Source of the DNA: Bacteroidota bacterium
GTDB lineage: Bacteria > Bacteroidota > Bacteroidia > AKYH767-A > 2013-40CM-41-45
Length of the DNA stretch: 64,000 nt
Reading direction: 5' to 3'
Assembly: GCA_004295015.1 (NCBI GenBank)
Contig: SHNE01000024.1
Location: forward strand, 31,792 to 95,791
Shown here: one piece after another, positions 36,962-45,807 of the stretch
Position numbering within the stretch: the stretch's first letter is position 1
Layout: every line of letters starts with the position of its first letter
The notes under the pieces: generated by a model
Databases searched by the model: none
Told to the model about the DNA's origin: nothing
The model's input: the letters and a program-made list of their open reading frames with translations, nothing else
Program-made: the position numbers and the translations under genes

Positions 36962-37597
36962 ATGGAACATTTACAGACTATATTACATTTCTTTCTAAAT
37001 ATTGACATTCATCTTTTACAAATTGCAACTGATTATGAGAACTGGGTTTACCTAATCCTGTTTCTCATAATCTTTTGTGAAACAGGCTTGATTGTTACCC
37101 CTTTTCTGCCGGGCGATTCATTGTTATTCGCTGCCGGGGCAATTGCAGCTCTAGGCGTGATGAACATCTGGCTCTTGGTAGGACTTCTATGCCTCGCAGC
37201 AATATTAGGTGATGGAGTCAACTACCGCATAGGGAAATTTATTGGCATTGGTGTCTATGAAAAAAACTACAGGCTTATCAATAAAAAACACTTGCTCAAG
37301 GCCGAAAACTTCTATAAACTCAATGGTGGAAAAACCATTGTAATAGCCAGGTTCATTCCAATCATCAGAACTTTCGCTCCTTTTGTGGCAGGCATTGGCA
37401 AAATGGACGCAACCCGTTTTGCTATCTATAACTTTTTAGGTGGAGTTTTATGGGTATTTAGCTGTAGCTTTGCCGGATATTTTTTTGGAAATATTCCTAT
37501 TGTAAAGGATAATTTTTCACTGGTAATCTTAGTCATCATTCTAATCTCCCTTTTGCCAATTGTTGTTGAGCTTATTCGTAATAAATTATCAAAATGA
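36962..37597 (+). CDS. DedA family membrane protein (first copy)
   Basis: 211 residues, about five hydrophobic segments. The DedA/VTT core is seen in FCETGLIVTPFLPGDSLLFAAG and GGKTIVIARFIPIIRTFAPFVAG, containing the family's conserved acidic and arginine residues. Members are linked to undecaprenyl-phosphate or phospholipid handling and membrane stress. The last four bases overlap the start of the TerC gene (ATGA), showing coupling. Confidence 0.92.
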   Translation: MEHLQTILHFFLNIDIHLLQIATDYENWVYLILFLIIFCETGLIVTPFLPGDSLLFAAGAIAALGVMNIWLLVGLLCLAAILGDGVNYRIGKFIGIGVYEKNYRLINKKHLLKAENFYKLNGGKTIVIARFIPIIRTFAPFVAGIGKMDATRFAIYNFLGGVLWVFSCSFAGYFFGNIPIVKDNFSLVILVIILISLLPIVVELIRNKLSK

Positions 37598-38520
37598 CTA
37601 CTGAACTTTACTTCTGGATAGGATTCTCAATATTTGTGCTGCTGATGTTAGCGCTTGACCTTGGTGTATTCCACAGGAAGTCACACATTGTCTCATTTAA
37701 AGAATCCCTCACCTGGACCTTGGTCTGGATTGTTTTGGCGATGGGATTTGGCACCCTGATTTATTACTGGAAAGGGTCTGAAAAGGCTATTGAGTTCCTC
37801 ACCGGTTATGTCATTGAACTTTCTCTAAGCGTCGACAACTTATTCGTATTTATCCTGATTTTCTCCTACTTCAGGGTGCCGCAGGAATATCAACACAAAG
37901 TATTATTCTGGGGAATTTTAGGAGCCCTTGTGCTCAGGATTATTTTCATTTTTGCCGGTGTCGCCTTACTCACAAAGTTTCATTGGCTGATCTATGTGTT
38001 CGGATTAATTATCATTGTTTCAGGAATCAAAATGCTTTTTCAGAAGGACAAGAAACTCGTACCGGATAAAAATCCGGTGATCCGACTGGTAAAAAAAATG
38101 ATCCCGGTAACAAGTACCTATCACGAAGATAAATTGTTCGTGAGGATAGAAAAAGGAGTATGGGCTGCAACACCTCTCTTTATTGTACTGGTGTTTGTCG
38201 AAATAACTGATTTGATTTTTGCTGTTGATTCTATTCCTGCTATCCTGGCAATTACAACAGATACATTTATAGTGTTCACCTCAAATGTATTCGCCATACT
38301 TGGATTACGGTCCTTGTATTTTTCACTTGCTGGTATGATTAATCTGTTTCGATATCTGCACTTTGGGCTATCATTTATTTTAATATTCATCGGATTAAAA
38401 ATGGTGTTTTCCGAGGTATATAAAATTCCGATTGAATATGCCTTGATTACCGTTTTGTGTATTCTGATTTCCAGTATAGCAGCATCATTGCTGATTAAAA
38501 ACAAAAAGGCCCTACATTAA
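37594..38520 (+). CDS. TerC/Alx family membrane protein
   Basis: 308 residues with eight or nine hydrophobic helices. TerC signatures include YVIELSLSVDNLFVFILIF and EITDLIFAVDSIPAILAIT, with the conserved aspartates in membrane helices. Alx/TerC proteins export manganese and respond to alkaline pH or metal stress. Starts within the last codon of the DedA gene (ATGA overlap), so translated together. Confidence 0.93.
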   Translation: MTTELYFWIGFSIFVLLMLALDLGVFHRKSHIVSFKESLTWTLVWIVLAMGFGTLIYYWKGSEKAIEFLTGYVIELSLSVDNLFVFILIFSYFRVPQEYQHKVLFWGILGALVLRIIFIFAGVALLTKFHWLIYVFGLIIIVSGIKMLFQKDKKLVPDKNPVIRLVKKMIPVTSTYHEDKLFVRIEKGVWAATPLFIVLVFVEITDLIFAVDSIPAILAITTDTFIVFTSNVFAILGLRSLYFSLAGMINLFRYLHFGLSFILIFIGLKMVFSEVYKIPIEYALITVLCILISSIAASLLIKNKKALH

Positions 38521-38603
38521 TAAGATACCTTTTCAATCAACAAAAATAAAATACGATTAAAAACAATCAATGAGCTTCAATTTTTATTCAAAAATATAAA
38601 TGC

Positions 38604-39440
38604 ATGAAAATTCTCGTAACAACTGATTTCTCGGTTAATTCAAAAGCAGGTATGCGTTTTGCCATATCATTGGCGGCAAGCAGGAAGGCTGAGTTAGTGT
38701 TTTTTCATTCCAGCTTTCTTCCAAAACCCGAAACGATGGCAGATGAACACTATTCGATCTATGCTAAAGAAGAGACCATTAAAATTAAGAACAGGCTAAA
38801 CAAATTTGTTGCGTCTATATACAAAGCAATGAATGTGCCTCCGGGAAAGCATAAATGTGTAGTGGTGGAAGGAATGATTCCTGAAAGTAATATTATGGAT
38901 TATGCCACAGATAATTTCATGGATTTCATTTGTATAAGTACCAGAGGAGCAGGTAAACTAAAAAAATTATTTGGCACAACGGCCGGAAACCTGATCACTA
39001 AATCCGATACACCGGTAATCGCTATACCTCAACATTACAGGTTAAAAACGATTAAGAATGTGCTCTATGCGTCTGATTTGAAAAACTATGAACAAGAGCT
39101 AAAAAGAGTAATGGCCTTTGTTATGCCTCTCAATGCAAGTGTGGAATTGTTTCACCTCACCTACCCCGGAGAACGTAATGTCAACAAAGACATTCTTGAT
39201 CAAAAATTAAAGAAACAATTCGGGAACAAAGTAAAGTTACATTTGCAAAGCACTGATTTGTCAAACTCATTAGCAGATGGCTTGAAAAATGCGATCAGTA
39301 TTTCCGATCCGGAACTTGTCATCATGTTTACAGAACAAAGACGATCGTTCTTCCAAAAATTATTTCTCTCCAGCACATCTGAAGAGATTGTGTTTCAAAC
39401 AAAAGTACCCCTGTTGGTATATAATAAAACGGCAAATTAA
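38604..39440 (+). CDS. Universal stress protein, tandem UspA domains
   Basis: 278 residues, two Usp-like halves. The first begins MKILVTTDFSVNSKAGMRFA and ends with the nucleotide-binding loop ICISTRGAGKLKKLFGTTAG, NLITKSDTPVIAIP. The second half starts at IKNVLYASDLKNYEQE and is more divergent, without a clear GxxGS loop. The stop overlaps the next ATG by one base (TAATG), so it is coupled to the second DedA gene. Confidence 0.9.
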   Translation: MKILVTTDFSVNSKAGMRFAISLAASRKAELVFFHSSFLPKPETMADEHYSIYAKEETIKIKNRLNKFVASIYKAMNVPPGKHKCVVVEGMIPESNIMDYATDNFMDFICISTRGAGKLKKLFGTTAGNLITKSDTPVIAIPQHYRLKTIKNVLYASDLKNYEQELKRVMAFVMPLNASVELFHLTYPGERNVNKDILDQKLKKQFGNKVKLHLQSTDLSNSLADGLKNAISISDPELVIMFTEQRRSFFQKLFLSSTSEEIVFQTKVPLLVYNKTAN

Positions 39441-40093
39441 TGGATAGTATAAAAGAACTGTTTACAATTCTTCTTGACTCTGAAAAACTCATCGCATATG
39501 GGGGTTTGTCCCTCCTGTTAATTATAATATTTTCGGAAACAGGTTTGTTCTTTGGCTTTATTTTTCCGGGTGATGCACTGCTATTGACATCCGGACTTTT
39601 ATGCAGCACAGAAAATTTTGATGTAAATATCTATGTGCTCCTCATTGCTGTCACAGCTGTTGCCATTCTGGGCAACATAACCGGATATGCAACAGGTAAA
39701 TATTTTGGTAAGAGACTTTTTACAAAAAAGGATTCATTCTTCTTCAAAAAGAAACACCTCGAGGTGACGAGAAACTATTTCCAAAAATATGGTGGGGTGG
39801 CACTGATTGTAGGTAGATTTATGCCAATTGTCAGGACTTTTGCGCCTATTATGGCAGGTGCTACAGAATTTAAATTTTTCAAGTTCAACTTCTACAATGT
39901 ACTGGGTGCAATAATTTGGGTTTGGTCATTGATACCAATTGGCTACTTTCTGGGTAAGCAATTCCCACTCCTCATCCACGAAGTTGAATATATTTTCCTA
40001 TTCGTTGCAATTGTTACTTCTGTAATTTTCATACTCGGATATCTGAAACAAAAGAGAAAAGCCAAAACAGAAGAAAACAGAAACATCAACTAA
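39440..40093 (+). CDS. DedA family membrane protein (second copy)
   Basis: 217 residues. Conserved core FSETGLFFGFIFPGDALLLTSG and VALIVGRFMPIVRTFAPIMAG. It is a paralogue of the protein at 36962. Having two DedA genes in one run with TerC and Usp suggests a membrane-stress role. Behind it, 220 nt (40094-40313) show no gene. Confidence 0.92.
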   Translation: MDSIKELFTILLDSEKLIAYGGLSLLLIIIFSETGLFFGFIFPGDALLLTSGLLCSTENFDVNIYVLLIAVTAVAILGNITGYATGKYFGKRLFTKKDSFFFKKKHLEVTRNYFQKYGGVALIVGRFMPIVRTFAPIMAGATEFKFFKFNFYNVLGAIIWVWSLIPIGYFLGKQFPLLIHEVEYIFLFVAIVTSVIFILGYLKQKRKAKTEENRNIN

Positions 40094-40313
40094 AACAATA
40101 GTCTTAAACATGTGATTCCGGATTATACTATGACACAAGCTTCAAGAGCCTACAAACTGCCCTTACATTTATTTACCGGTAAAAAATAATATAAGAAATC
40201 TGAGTATAGCCGGGGAAAAGTTCTCCTGCCATGGATCGGACCTGCCTGACAATTCAAATCTCACTTACTTATCACAATTCAATTTTAATCCAATTTTATA
40301 ACAACGCAAAACC

Positions 40314-40823
40314 ATGAGTAATAAACTGGAAACTGTATTTGAAAAAATAATTTTTGGCAGCAGATGGATTCAAGCCCCTCTTTATGCCGGCCTCATTATA
40401 GGGGGCATATTGTATGCTTACAAGTTTGTGGTCGAGCTCATCCATCTTTGTTTGAGTGTTAATGAGATGACTGAAACTGCAATGATGCTTAGCTTGCTTA
40501 CACTGGTTGATGTCACCATGGTTGCCAACTTGCTCATTATGGTCATTATTGGAGGATACTCAACATTTGTAAGTCGGATAAACCTTGATAAGCATGAGGA
40601 TAAACCGGAATGGTTACAAAAAATAAATGCAGGAACACTTAAAGTGAAACTATCAGGATCTTTGGTTGGAGTTTCAGGGATACATCTATTAATTACTTTC
40701 ATAAATATCAAAACCTACGAATCTCAACAAGTGATGTGGCAGGTAATTATTCACCTTGTATTCCTGATTTCTTCGGTATTACTGGCATATTCTGAAAAAC
40801 TCCTGAATGCCAAGCAAAGCTGA
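40314..40823 (+). CDS. YqhA-like (UPF0114/TIGR00645) membrane protein
   Basis: 169 residues, about four hydrophobic segments. KIIFGSRWIQAPLYAGLIIG, LLTLVDVTMVANLLIMVIIG and GYSTFVSRI are characteristic of the YqhA/UPF0114 family of unknown function. Last gene of the plus-strand stress run, but after a 220-nt gap, so it may have its own promoter. Confidence 0.85.
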   Translation: MSNKLETVFEKIIFGSRWIQAPLYAGLIIGGILYAYKFVVELIHLCLSVNEMTETAMMLSLLTLVDVTMVANLLIMVIIGGYSTFVSRINLDKHEDKPEWLQKINAGTLKVKLSGSLVGVSGIHLLITFINIKTYESQQVMWQVIIHLVFLISSVLLAYSEKLLNAKQS

Positions 40824-40881
40824 TTTGCCTTCGAACTCAACGGAAATTTTCTTACCTTTAGGATTCTTAAAATAATTATCC

Positions 40882-42378
40882 ATGCAAGAAACCGCAAATC
40901 TTCAGTCAGCCACAAATCAGGCAATCCGTAAATTAAGTCCAACAGAATTATGGAATAATTTTGCTGATTTAAATGCTATACCCAGAGCATCAAAAAAAGA
41001 AGAACGTGTTATTAAGTTCATCCAGGATTTCGGGAAAAAACTCGGATTAAAAGTTCATACTGATGAGGTAGGAAATGTCATCATCAAGAAGCCGGCCAGT
41101 AAGGGAATGGAGAACCGAATGACTGTTGCAATGCAGAGTCATCTAGACATGGTACATCAGAAAAATGCTGATAGCCTTTTCAATTTTGACACACAGGGAA
41201 TTGAAATGTATGTTGATGGGGATTGGGTAAAAGCAGAAGGGACAACACTTGGAGCCGACAATGGAATTGGAGTTGCATCCATCATGACTATACTTGCATC
41301 TAAAGATATCGCTCATCCGCCACTGGAAGCACTGTTCACTATTGATGAAGAAACGGGCATGACAGGAGCACTTGGATTAAAAGGTGGACTACTGGATGCT
41401 AAAATTTTATTAAATCTTGATACGGAAGAAGACGATGAACTTACTATCGGATGTGCCGGTGGTATAGATGTAACTGTTACCGGCAAATACAAAACAATCA
41501 ATGTTCCTAAAGATAGTCTTGCTTTTAAATTTTCTGTTAAAGGACTAACAGGCGGACATTCCGGAACGGAGATCCATAAAGGCAGAGCCAATGCAAACAA
41601 AATCATGAACCGTTTCCTTCTTGAAGCAAGCGAAGTACATGATATACATCTTCACTCCATAGATGGAGGAAGTTTAAGAAATGCTATTCCAAGAGAGTCC
41701 GTTGCAATTATTGTGATTCCTGAATCTCAGAAAGGATCTTTCTACACATTTGTTTCAGCTTTTGAAAAAACGGTGAAAGATGAATACAGGAGTACCGATC
41801 CGGGAATGCAGATGATCGCAGAAAGCACCTCGCTTCCCGAAAATATATTAGACCCAATAGCCCAGGAGCAAATTGTGAAGAGCAATTATGCTTGTCCAAA
41901 CGGAATTTACAGAATGAGTCCGGATATCCCGGGGCTGGTTCAAACATCAAATAATCTTGCCCGTGTCTTGATTAAAGATGGAACATATTCTGTGTTATGC
42001 CTAACTCGAAGCTCCATCAATAGCGAGAAGATGGACGAAGCTAAAGCAATCAAAAGTACTTATGAACTGATTGGTGCAAAAGTTGCATTTGGTGGATCGT
42101 ATCCGGGATGGGAAGCCAAGCCGGACACAGGTATTGTAAAATTGATGAGCAGCATTTATAAAGAAAAATTTGGAGAAGCGGCTAAAGTCAATGCAGTTCA
42201 TGCCGGCCTTGAATGTGGTATCCTCGGAACCAATTACCCGGAAATGGAAATGATTTCATTTGGCCCGAATATTTATGGTGCACATTCACCGGATGAAAGG
42301 GTGCAAATCAGCAGTGTGACTAAGTACTGGGGATTTTTACTGGATACTTTGAAAAAGATCCCTGAACAAAAAAGTTAA
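40882..42378 (+). CDS. pepD: Aminoacyl-histidine dipeptidase (Xaa-His dipeptidase)
   Basis: 498 residues, usual length. M20 zinc peptidase motifs: VAMQSHLDMVHQK, TLGADNGIGVASIM, FTIDEETGMTGALGL, and the dimerisation domain segment FKFSVKGLTGGHSGTEIHKG. The final histidine ligand region is FGPNIYGAHSPDERVQISS. Cytosolic degradation of dipeptides such as carnosine-like substrates. A near-consensus -7 box (TACCTTTA, 40853-40860) lies 22 nt upstream. Confidence 0.95.
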   Translation: MQETANLQSATNQAIRKLSPTELWNNFADLNAIPRASKKEERVIKFIQDFGKKLGLKVHTDEVGNVIIKKPASKGMENRMTVAMQSHLDMVHQKNADSLFNFDTQGIEMYVDGDWVKAEGTTLGADNGIGVASIMTILASKDIAHPPLEALFTIDEETGMTGALGLKGGLLDAKILLNLDTEEDDELTIGCAGGIDVTVTGKYKTINVPKDSLAFKFSVKGLTGGHSGTEIHKGRANANKIMNRFLLEASEVHDIHLHSIDGGSLRNAIPRESVAIIVIPESQKGSFYTFVSAFEKTVKDEYRSTDPGMQMIAESTSLPENILDPIAQEQIVKSNYACPNGIYRMSPDIPGLVQTSNNLARVLIKDGTYSVLCLTRSSINSEKMDEAKAIKSTYELIGAKVAFGGSYPGWEAKPDTGIVKLMSSIYKEKFGEAAKVNAVHAGLECGILGTNYPEMEMISFGPNIYGAHSPDERVQISSVTKYWGFLLDTLKKIPEQKS

Positions 42379-42413
42379 ATTAAGTATTGTTCAACTTGTA
42401 ATTTTTCTTCAAT

Positions 42414-43340
42414 ATGAATTTCATTTGGAGAGTTGTACTTTTTTTCACCGTGTTTGGTTTTGGAAAAAGCAACGCACAGGTAAATTCATATTTTACTAAT
42501 CAGCCTGTTTGGAATGTTCATTCTGCTTGTGCCAACAACCCAAATTGTGTTGAGCACGAAACAAAGAACTATTTTATTAATGGCGATTCCATTGTCAACA
42601 ACCTTGTCTATAAAAAGATCTATATGAAAGGACAGGGATATTTATCATCGATAAACTTCCCTGGAGGATCTTGTTCCGGATCGTATTCTTATATTGATAC
42701 TATTCCTTCTTTGCTTCTGAGGTCTCAGGACAAAAAAATGTATGTGAGAATGTCTTATGATACCTCCGAATATCTTCTATATGATTTTGACCTTGAGATT
42801 GGTGATACCTTGACTCCAACACATTATTGCAATTTAAATGACATATATGTAATAGGTATTGATAGCATAGCTACTCCGAACGGGTATCTTAAAAAATTTG
42901 AATTGAGTAATAACAGCTCAGCAAGGTATTTGCTGGAAGGTATCGGAAATTCGAATGGGCTAATCGAACCTTTTTATACTGTATTTGAATGTGCTTTTAG
43001 CCTAAACTGTTATAGTCTGAATGACAGCTCTTACTACCCATTCGGCGGACTTCAATGCGCACTTTCAACAGGAATCGCAGAACCTGTCCGGTTGGAACAT
43101 ATTTCTGTATTCCCTAATCCGGGTTCCGGATTAACCTCATTTCAAATAAATTCATCTGTAAAAAATGCTACACTGAATATTTACAACTCAGTAGGAGAAT
43201 TGATAAACAAACTGAATTGGATCGAAGGCAAAAAATTTAACTTTGGAACAGAAAAGCTAAGCATTGGAATTTATTTTTTGAATATTATACAAGAAAACAA
43301 ACTCATCGCAAAAGGAAAATTAATTATACTTAAAAACTAA
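42414..43340 (+). CDS. Secreted protein with T9SS type A sorting domain
   Basis: 308 residues. Signal peptide (VVLFFTVFGFGKSNAQ), a mature part of unknown fold with several cysteines (CANNPNCVEHE, GSCSGSYS, CAFSLNCYS), and a C-terminal sorting domain starting near LEHISVFPNPGSGLTSFQI and ending GIYFLNIIQENKLIAKGKLI. The PNP and GxYF elements are the usual marks. Exported to the surface or medium through T9SS. Function unknown. Confidence 0.85.
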   Translation: MNFIWRVVLFFTVFGFGKSNAQVNSYFTNQPVWNVHSACANNPNCVEHETKNYFINGDSIVNNLVYKKIYMKGQGYLSSINFPGGSCSGSYSYIDTIPSLLLRSQDKKMYVRMSYDTSEYLLYDFDLEIGDTLTPTHYCNLNDIYVIGIDSIATPNGYLKKFELSNNSSARYLLEGIGNSNGLIEPFYTVFECAFSLNCYSLNDSSYYPFGGLQCALSTGIAEPVRLEHISVFPNPGSGLTSFQINSSVKNATLNIYNSVGELINKLNWIEGKKFNFGTEKLSIGIYFLNIIQENKLIAKGKLIILKN

Positions 43341-43361
43341 TAATAACTGTAAATATAATAT

Positions 43362-44135
43362 ATGCTGCAACGAAATATGGTTCTGAACTTGTCCCGAAGT
43401 TTTATTCTCCTTTTTACATTAATAAGCTCTTCAAGCATCGCACAAAAATCCCGGAAAATTGATCCGGAAGTAAAAAAAGTTTTGGACGAGCAATTGTTTT
43501 CTGACGATCAGGGCATGCAACTAATTCAGAATAAAAAATACGATGAAGCGAATACGTACTTAAATGATGTATTGGCAAAAGATGACCTTAACAAAGAAGC
43601 ATACTTTAAACGAGGTGTTGTCAATTGGCAATTGAGCGATACACTTGCCGCGTGCCGAGACTGGAGTTCCGTTTTGGCTTTGGGAGACACTGCGACATTT
43701 ATGCTACTGGAAGCTCAATGTCACGGGACGATGATTATTGAAGATGAAAAGATCCCATCAAAAGAATACAAGAAATTGTTTGGTGCCGAATTATCCAAAC
43801 AAAAAAGAGATGATCCTGCCATGGCCCGGACTGTCGTCGAAGAAATGCCTTCCTTTCCCGGTGGGGATATGGCTCTTATAGCATACATGAAAAACAATAC
43901 ACAATATCCTGCTGAAGCCAAACAAAAGAAAATTGAAGGCCGTGTTTTTGTGAACTTTATTATAAATTCTAAAGGCAAAGTATTATTCCCCTATGTAGTT
44001 CGGGGGCTCGATAAGGCATGCAACGATGAAGCCATCCGACTGGTTAAAAATATGCCTGCCTGGAATCCGGGAAAGCAAAAAGGCAAAGCAGTTATGGTGA
44101 GATATAACTTACCTGTCAAGTTTGCCTTGAAGTAA
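43362..44135 (+). CDS. TonB C-terminal domain protein with TPR-like segment
   Basis: 257 residues. Signal peptide (SFILLFTLISSSSIAQ), then a TPR-like helical segment (GMQLIQNKKYDEANTYLNDV, LAKDDLNKEAYFKRGVVNWQ) and a C-terminal TonB domain (EEMPSFPGGDMALIAYM, YPAEAKQKKIEGRVFVNFII, AWNPGKQKGKAVMVRYNLP). Lacks the usual N-terminal membrane anchor and proline-rich spacer of energy-transducing TonB, so it is a secreted TonB-C protein as often seen in Bacteroidota. Exact role unclear. Confidence 0.85.
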   Translation: MLQRNMVLNLSRSFILLFTLISSSSIAQKSRKIDPEVKKVLDEQLFSDDQGMQLIQNKKYDEANTYLNDVLAKDDLNKEAYFKRGVVNWQLSDTLAACRDWSSVLALGDTATFMLLEAQCHGTMIIEDEKIPSKEYKKLFGAELSKQKRDDPAMARTVVEEMPSFPGGDMALIAYMKNNTQYPAEAKQKKIEGRVFVNFIINSKGKVLFPYVVRGLDKACNDEAIRLVKNMPAWNPGKQKGKAVMVRYNLPVKFALK

Positions 44136-44184
44136 TTTTTTTACTCTTATCATCTTCATATTAAATCAATAAAAACGAGAAAAT

Positions 44185-44976
44185 ATGGAAGCTGCTGTTT
44201 ATGACCGCATCGGTGCCGGCTACAATTCTTATCGGAAACATGATCCTTTTTTATTGAGTAGAATATTAGATTTACTAGATCCTAAACCCAAACAGAAATT
44301 TCTTGATCTCGGATGTGGCACCGGTAATTATACTATCCCCTTATCAGAACTGGGACTAAATCTGCTTGGAATTGATCCATCCAGGAAAATGATTGAGGCT
44401 GCAGAAGCCAGATCAAAAAAAGTGCACTGGAAAATAGGGGCAGCAGAAAATATTCCGTCAGATGATCAGACCTTTCATGCCGTGCTTGCAACATTGACGA
44501 TGCATCATTGGAAAAATATTAAAAAGTCCTTTCAGGAAATTCACAGGGTCCTGAAAATAAATGGAAGAATCGTAATTTTTACCTCTACGCCCGAACAAAT
44601 GAAAGGCTATTGGCTAAATTATTATTTCCCGAAAATGATGGCAAAATCAATAATGCAAATGCCTTCATTCTATGTTTTAAAACAAGCAGCTACCCAATCA
44701 GGATTCAGAATTTCTGTTGTTAAAGAGTATTTTGTCAAGGATGATTTGGAAGATCACTTTCTATTCGTTGGGAAAAACAGACCTGAGCTGTATTTCAATG
44801 AAAGTATCCGCCGTGGTATTTCTTCTTTCTCCGCCTTAGCAAATAAAGAAGAAGTAGAAATCGGTCTTAAAAGACTAAGTACTGATATTAATAGCGGAAG
44901 ATTCGAAATAATCAATCAATCCTATGAGAATGACTGGGGTGATTACTTATTCATTGTGGCAGAAAAAATTAACTGA
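44185..44976 (+). CDS. Class I SAM-dependent methyltransferase
   Basis: 263 residues. Motif I KFLDLGCGTGNYTIPLSELG, motif II LLGIDPS, and TLTMHHWKN after the acidic loop. Resembles UbiE/Coq5-like small-molecule methyltransferases but lacks specific markers. Isolated between the TonB-C gene and a DUF1801 gene. Substrate unknown. Confidence 0.82.
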   Translation: MEAAVYDRIGAGYNSYRKHDPFLLSRILDLLDPKPKQKFLDLGCGTGNYTIPLSELGLNLLGIDPSRKMIEAAEARSKKVHWKIGAAENIPSDDQTFHAVLATLTMHHWKNIKKSFQEIHRVLKINGRIVIFTSTPEQMKGYWLNYYFPKMMAKSIMQMPSFYVLKQAATQSGFRISVVKEYFVKDDLEDHFLFVGKNRPELYFNESIRRGISSFSALANKEEVEIGLKRLSTDINSGRFEIINQSYENDWGDYLFIVAEKIN

Positions 44977-45145
44977 TTTACTGAACTAAAATAATTGACT
45001 TACCAACATTTATACCTTAGGAAATATTTGTTTGCTTTTTTATTTTTACCACGAATACGAATTTTTTATTCTTCAGGTATGAAAAAAGCTTGAATTAGTT
45101 TAGGTTCCAATCAAATTTTCACAATGCGAATAAAATAATTAATGC

Positions 45146-45775
45146 ATGGATCCGATTGAAAAATACATCGCCTCTTTTCCGATTGAAACTCAGGAACAGC
45201 TCAGGAAAATGAGAACTACGATACGTAAAGTAGCCCCTGAAGCAAGTGAGGAAATAAAATATGGAATTCCAACTTTCATTCTAAATGGAAACCTGGTGCA
45301 TTTTGGAGGATTTAAAAATCACATTGGGTTTTATCCTGCACCAAGCGGCATAGCCGAATTCCATGAGGAACTTTCCAAATATAAAGGTGCAAAGGGCTCT
45401 ATACAATTTCCGCTCAAAGAGGCATTGCCGACAGCTCTAATTATAAAAATTGTTAAATTCCGGCTTAAAGAAAACTTAAAGAAAACCGAGAGTGAAAAGA
45501 AGCATAGAGTTTGTCGCAATGGTCACAAATTCATAAAGAGTAGCGATTGTCCCACTTGTCCGGTTTGTGAGGCTGCGAAAAAACCGACCAAAGGTTTTCT
45601 GTCATTATTAGCATCACCTGCCAGGAGAGCTTTGGAGAGAGAGGGGATTACAACTTTGAATAAACTATCTCAATTAACGGAGGCTAACACCTTGAAACTA
45701 CATGGACTTGGTAAAAGTTCTATCCCGATTTTGCGCAAAGCTTTAAAAGATTCAGGATTAAAATTTAGAAAATAG
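45146..45775 (+). CDS. DUF1801 domain fused to zinc ribbon and helix-hairpin-helix
   Basis: 209 residues in three parts. Residues 1-110 match DUF1801/YdhG (IEKYIASFPIETQEQLRKM, EIKYGIPTFILNGNLVHFGG, GFYPAPSGI). Residues about 115-150 form a CxxC-type ribbon (VCRNGHKFIKSSDCPTCPVC). The C-terminus (ARRALEREGITTLNKLSQLT, LKLHGLGKSSIPILRKALK) resembles the RNA polymerase alpha C-terminal or helix-hairpin-helix fold. The combination suggests nucleic-acid binding; function unknown. Confidence 0.8.
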   Translation: MDPIEKYIASFPIETQEQLRKMRTTIRKVAPEASEEIKYGIPTFILNGNLVHFGGFKNHIGFYPAPSGIAEFHEELSKYKGAKGSIQFPLKEALPTALIIKIVKFRLKENLKKTESEKKHRVCRNGHKFIKSSDCPTCPVCEAAKKPTKGFLSLLASPARRALEREGITTLNKLSQLTEANTLKLHGLGKSSIPILRKALKDSGLKFRK

Positions 45776-45807
45776 TGAAGGCAAATTAATTAATACATGA
45801 AAAAGAT

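Noticed and set aside
44977..45145. tRNA or small RNA in the gap before the DUF1801 gene
   Set aside because: No TPsiC-like arm or cloverleaf; only AT-rich DNA with weak repeats.
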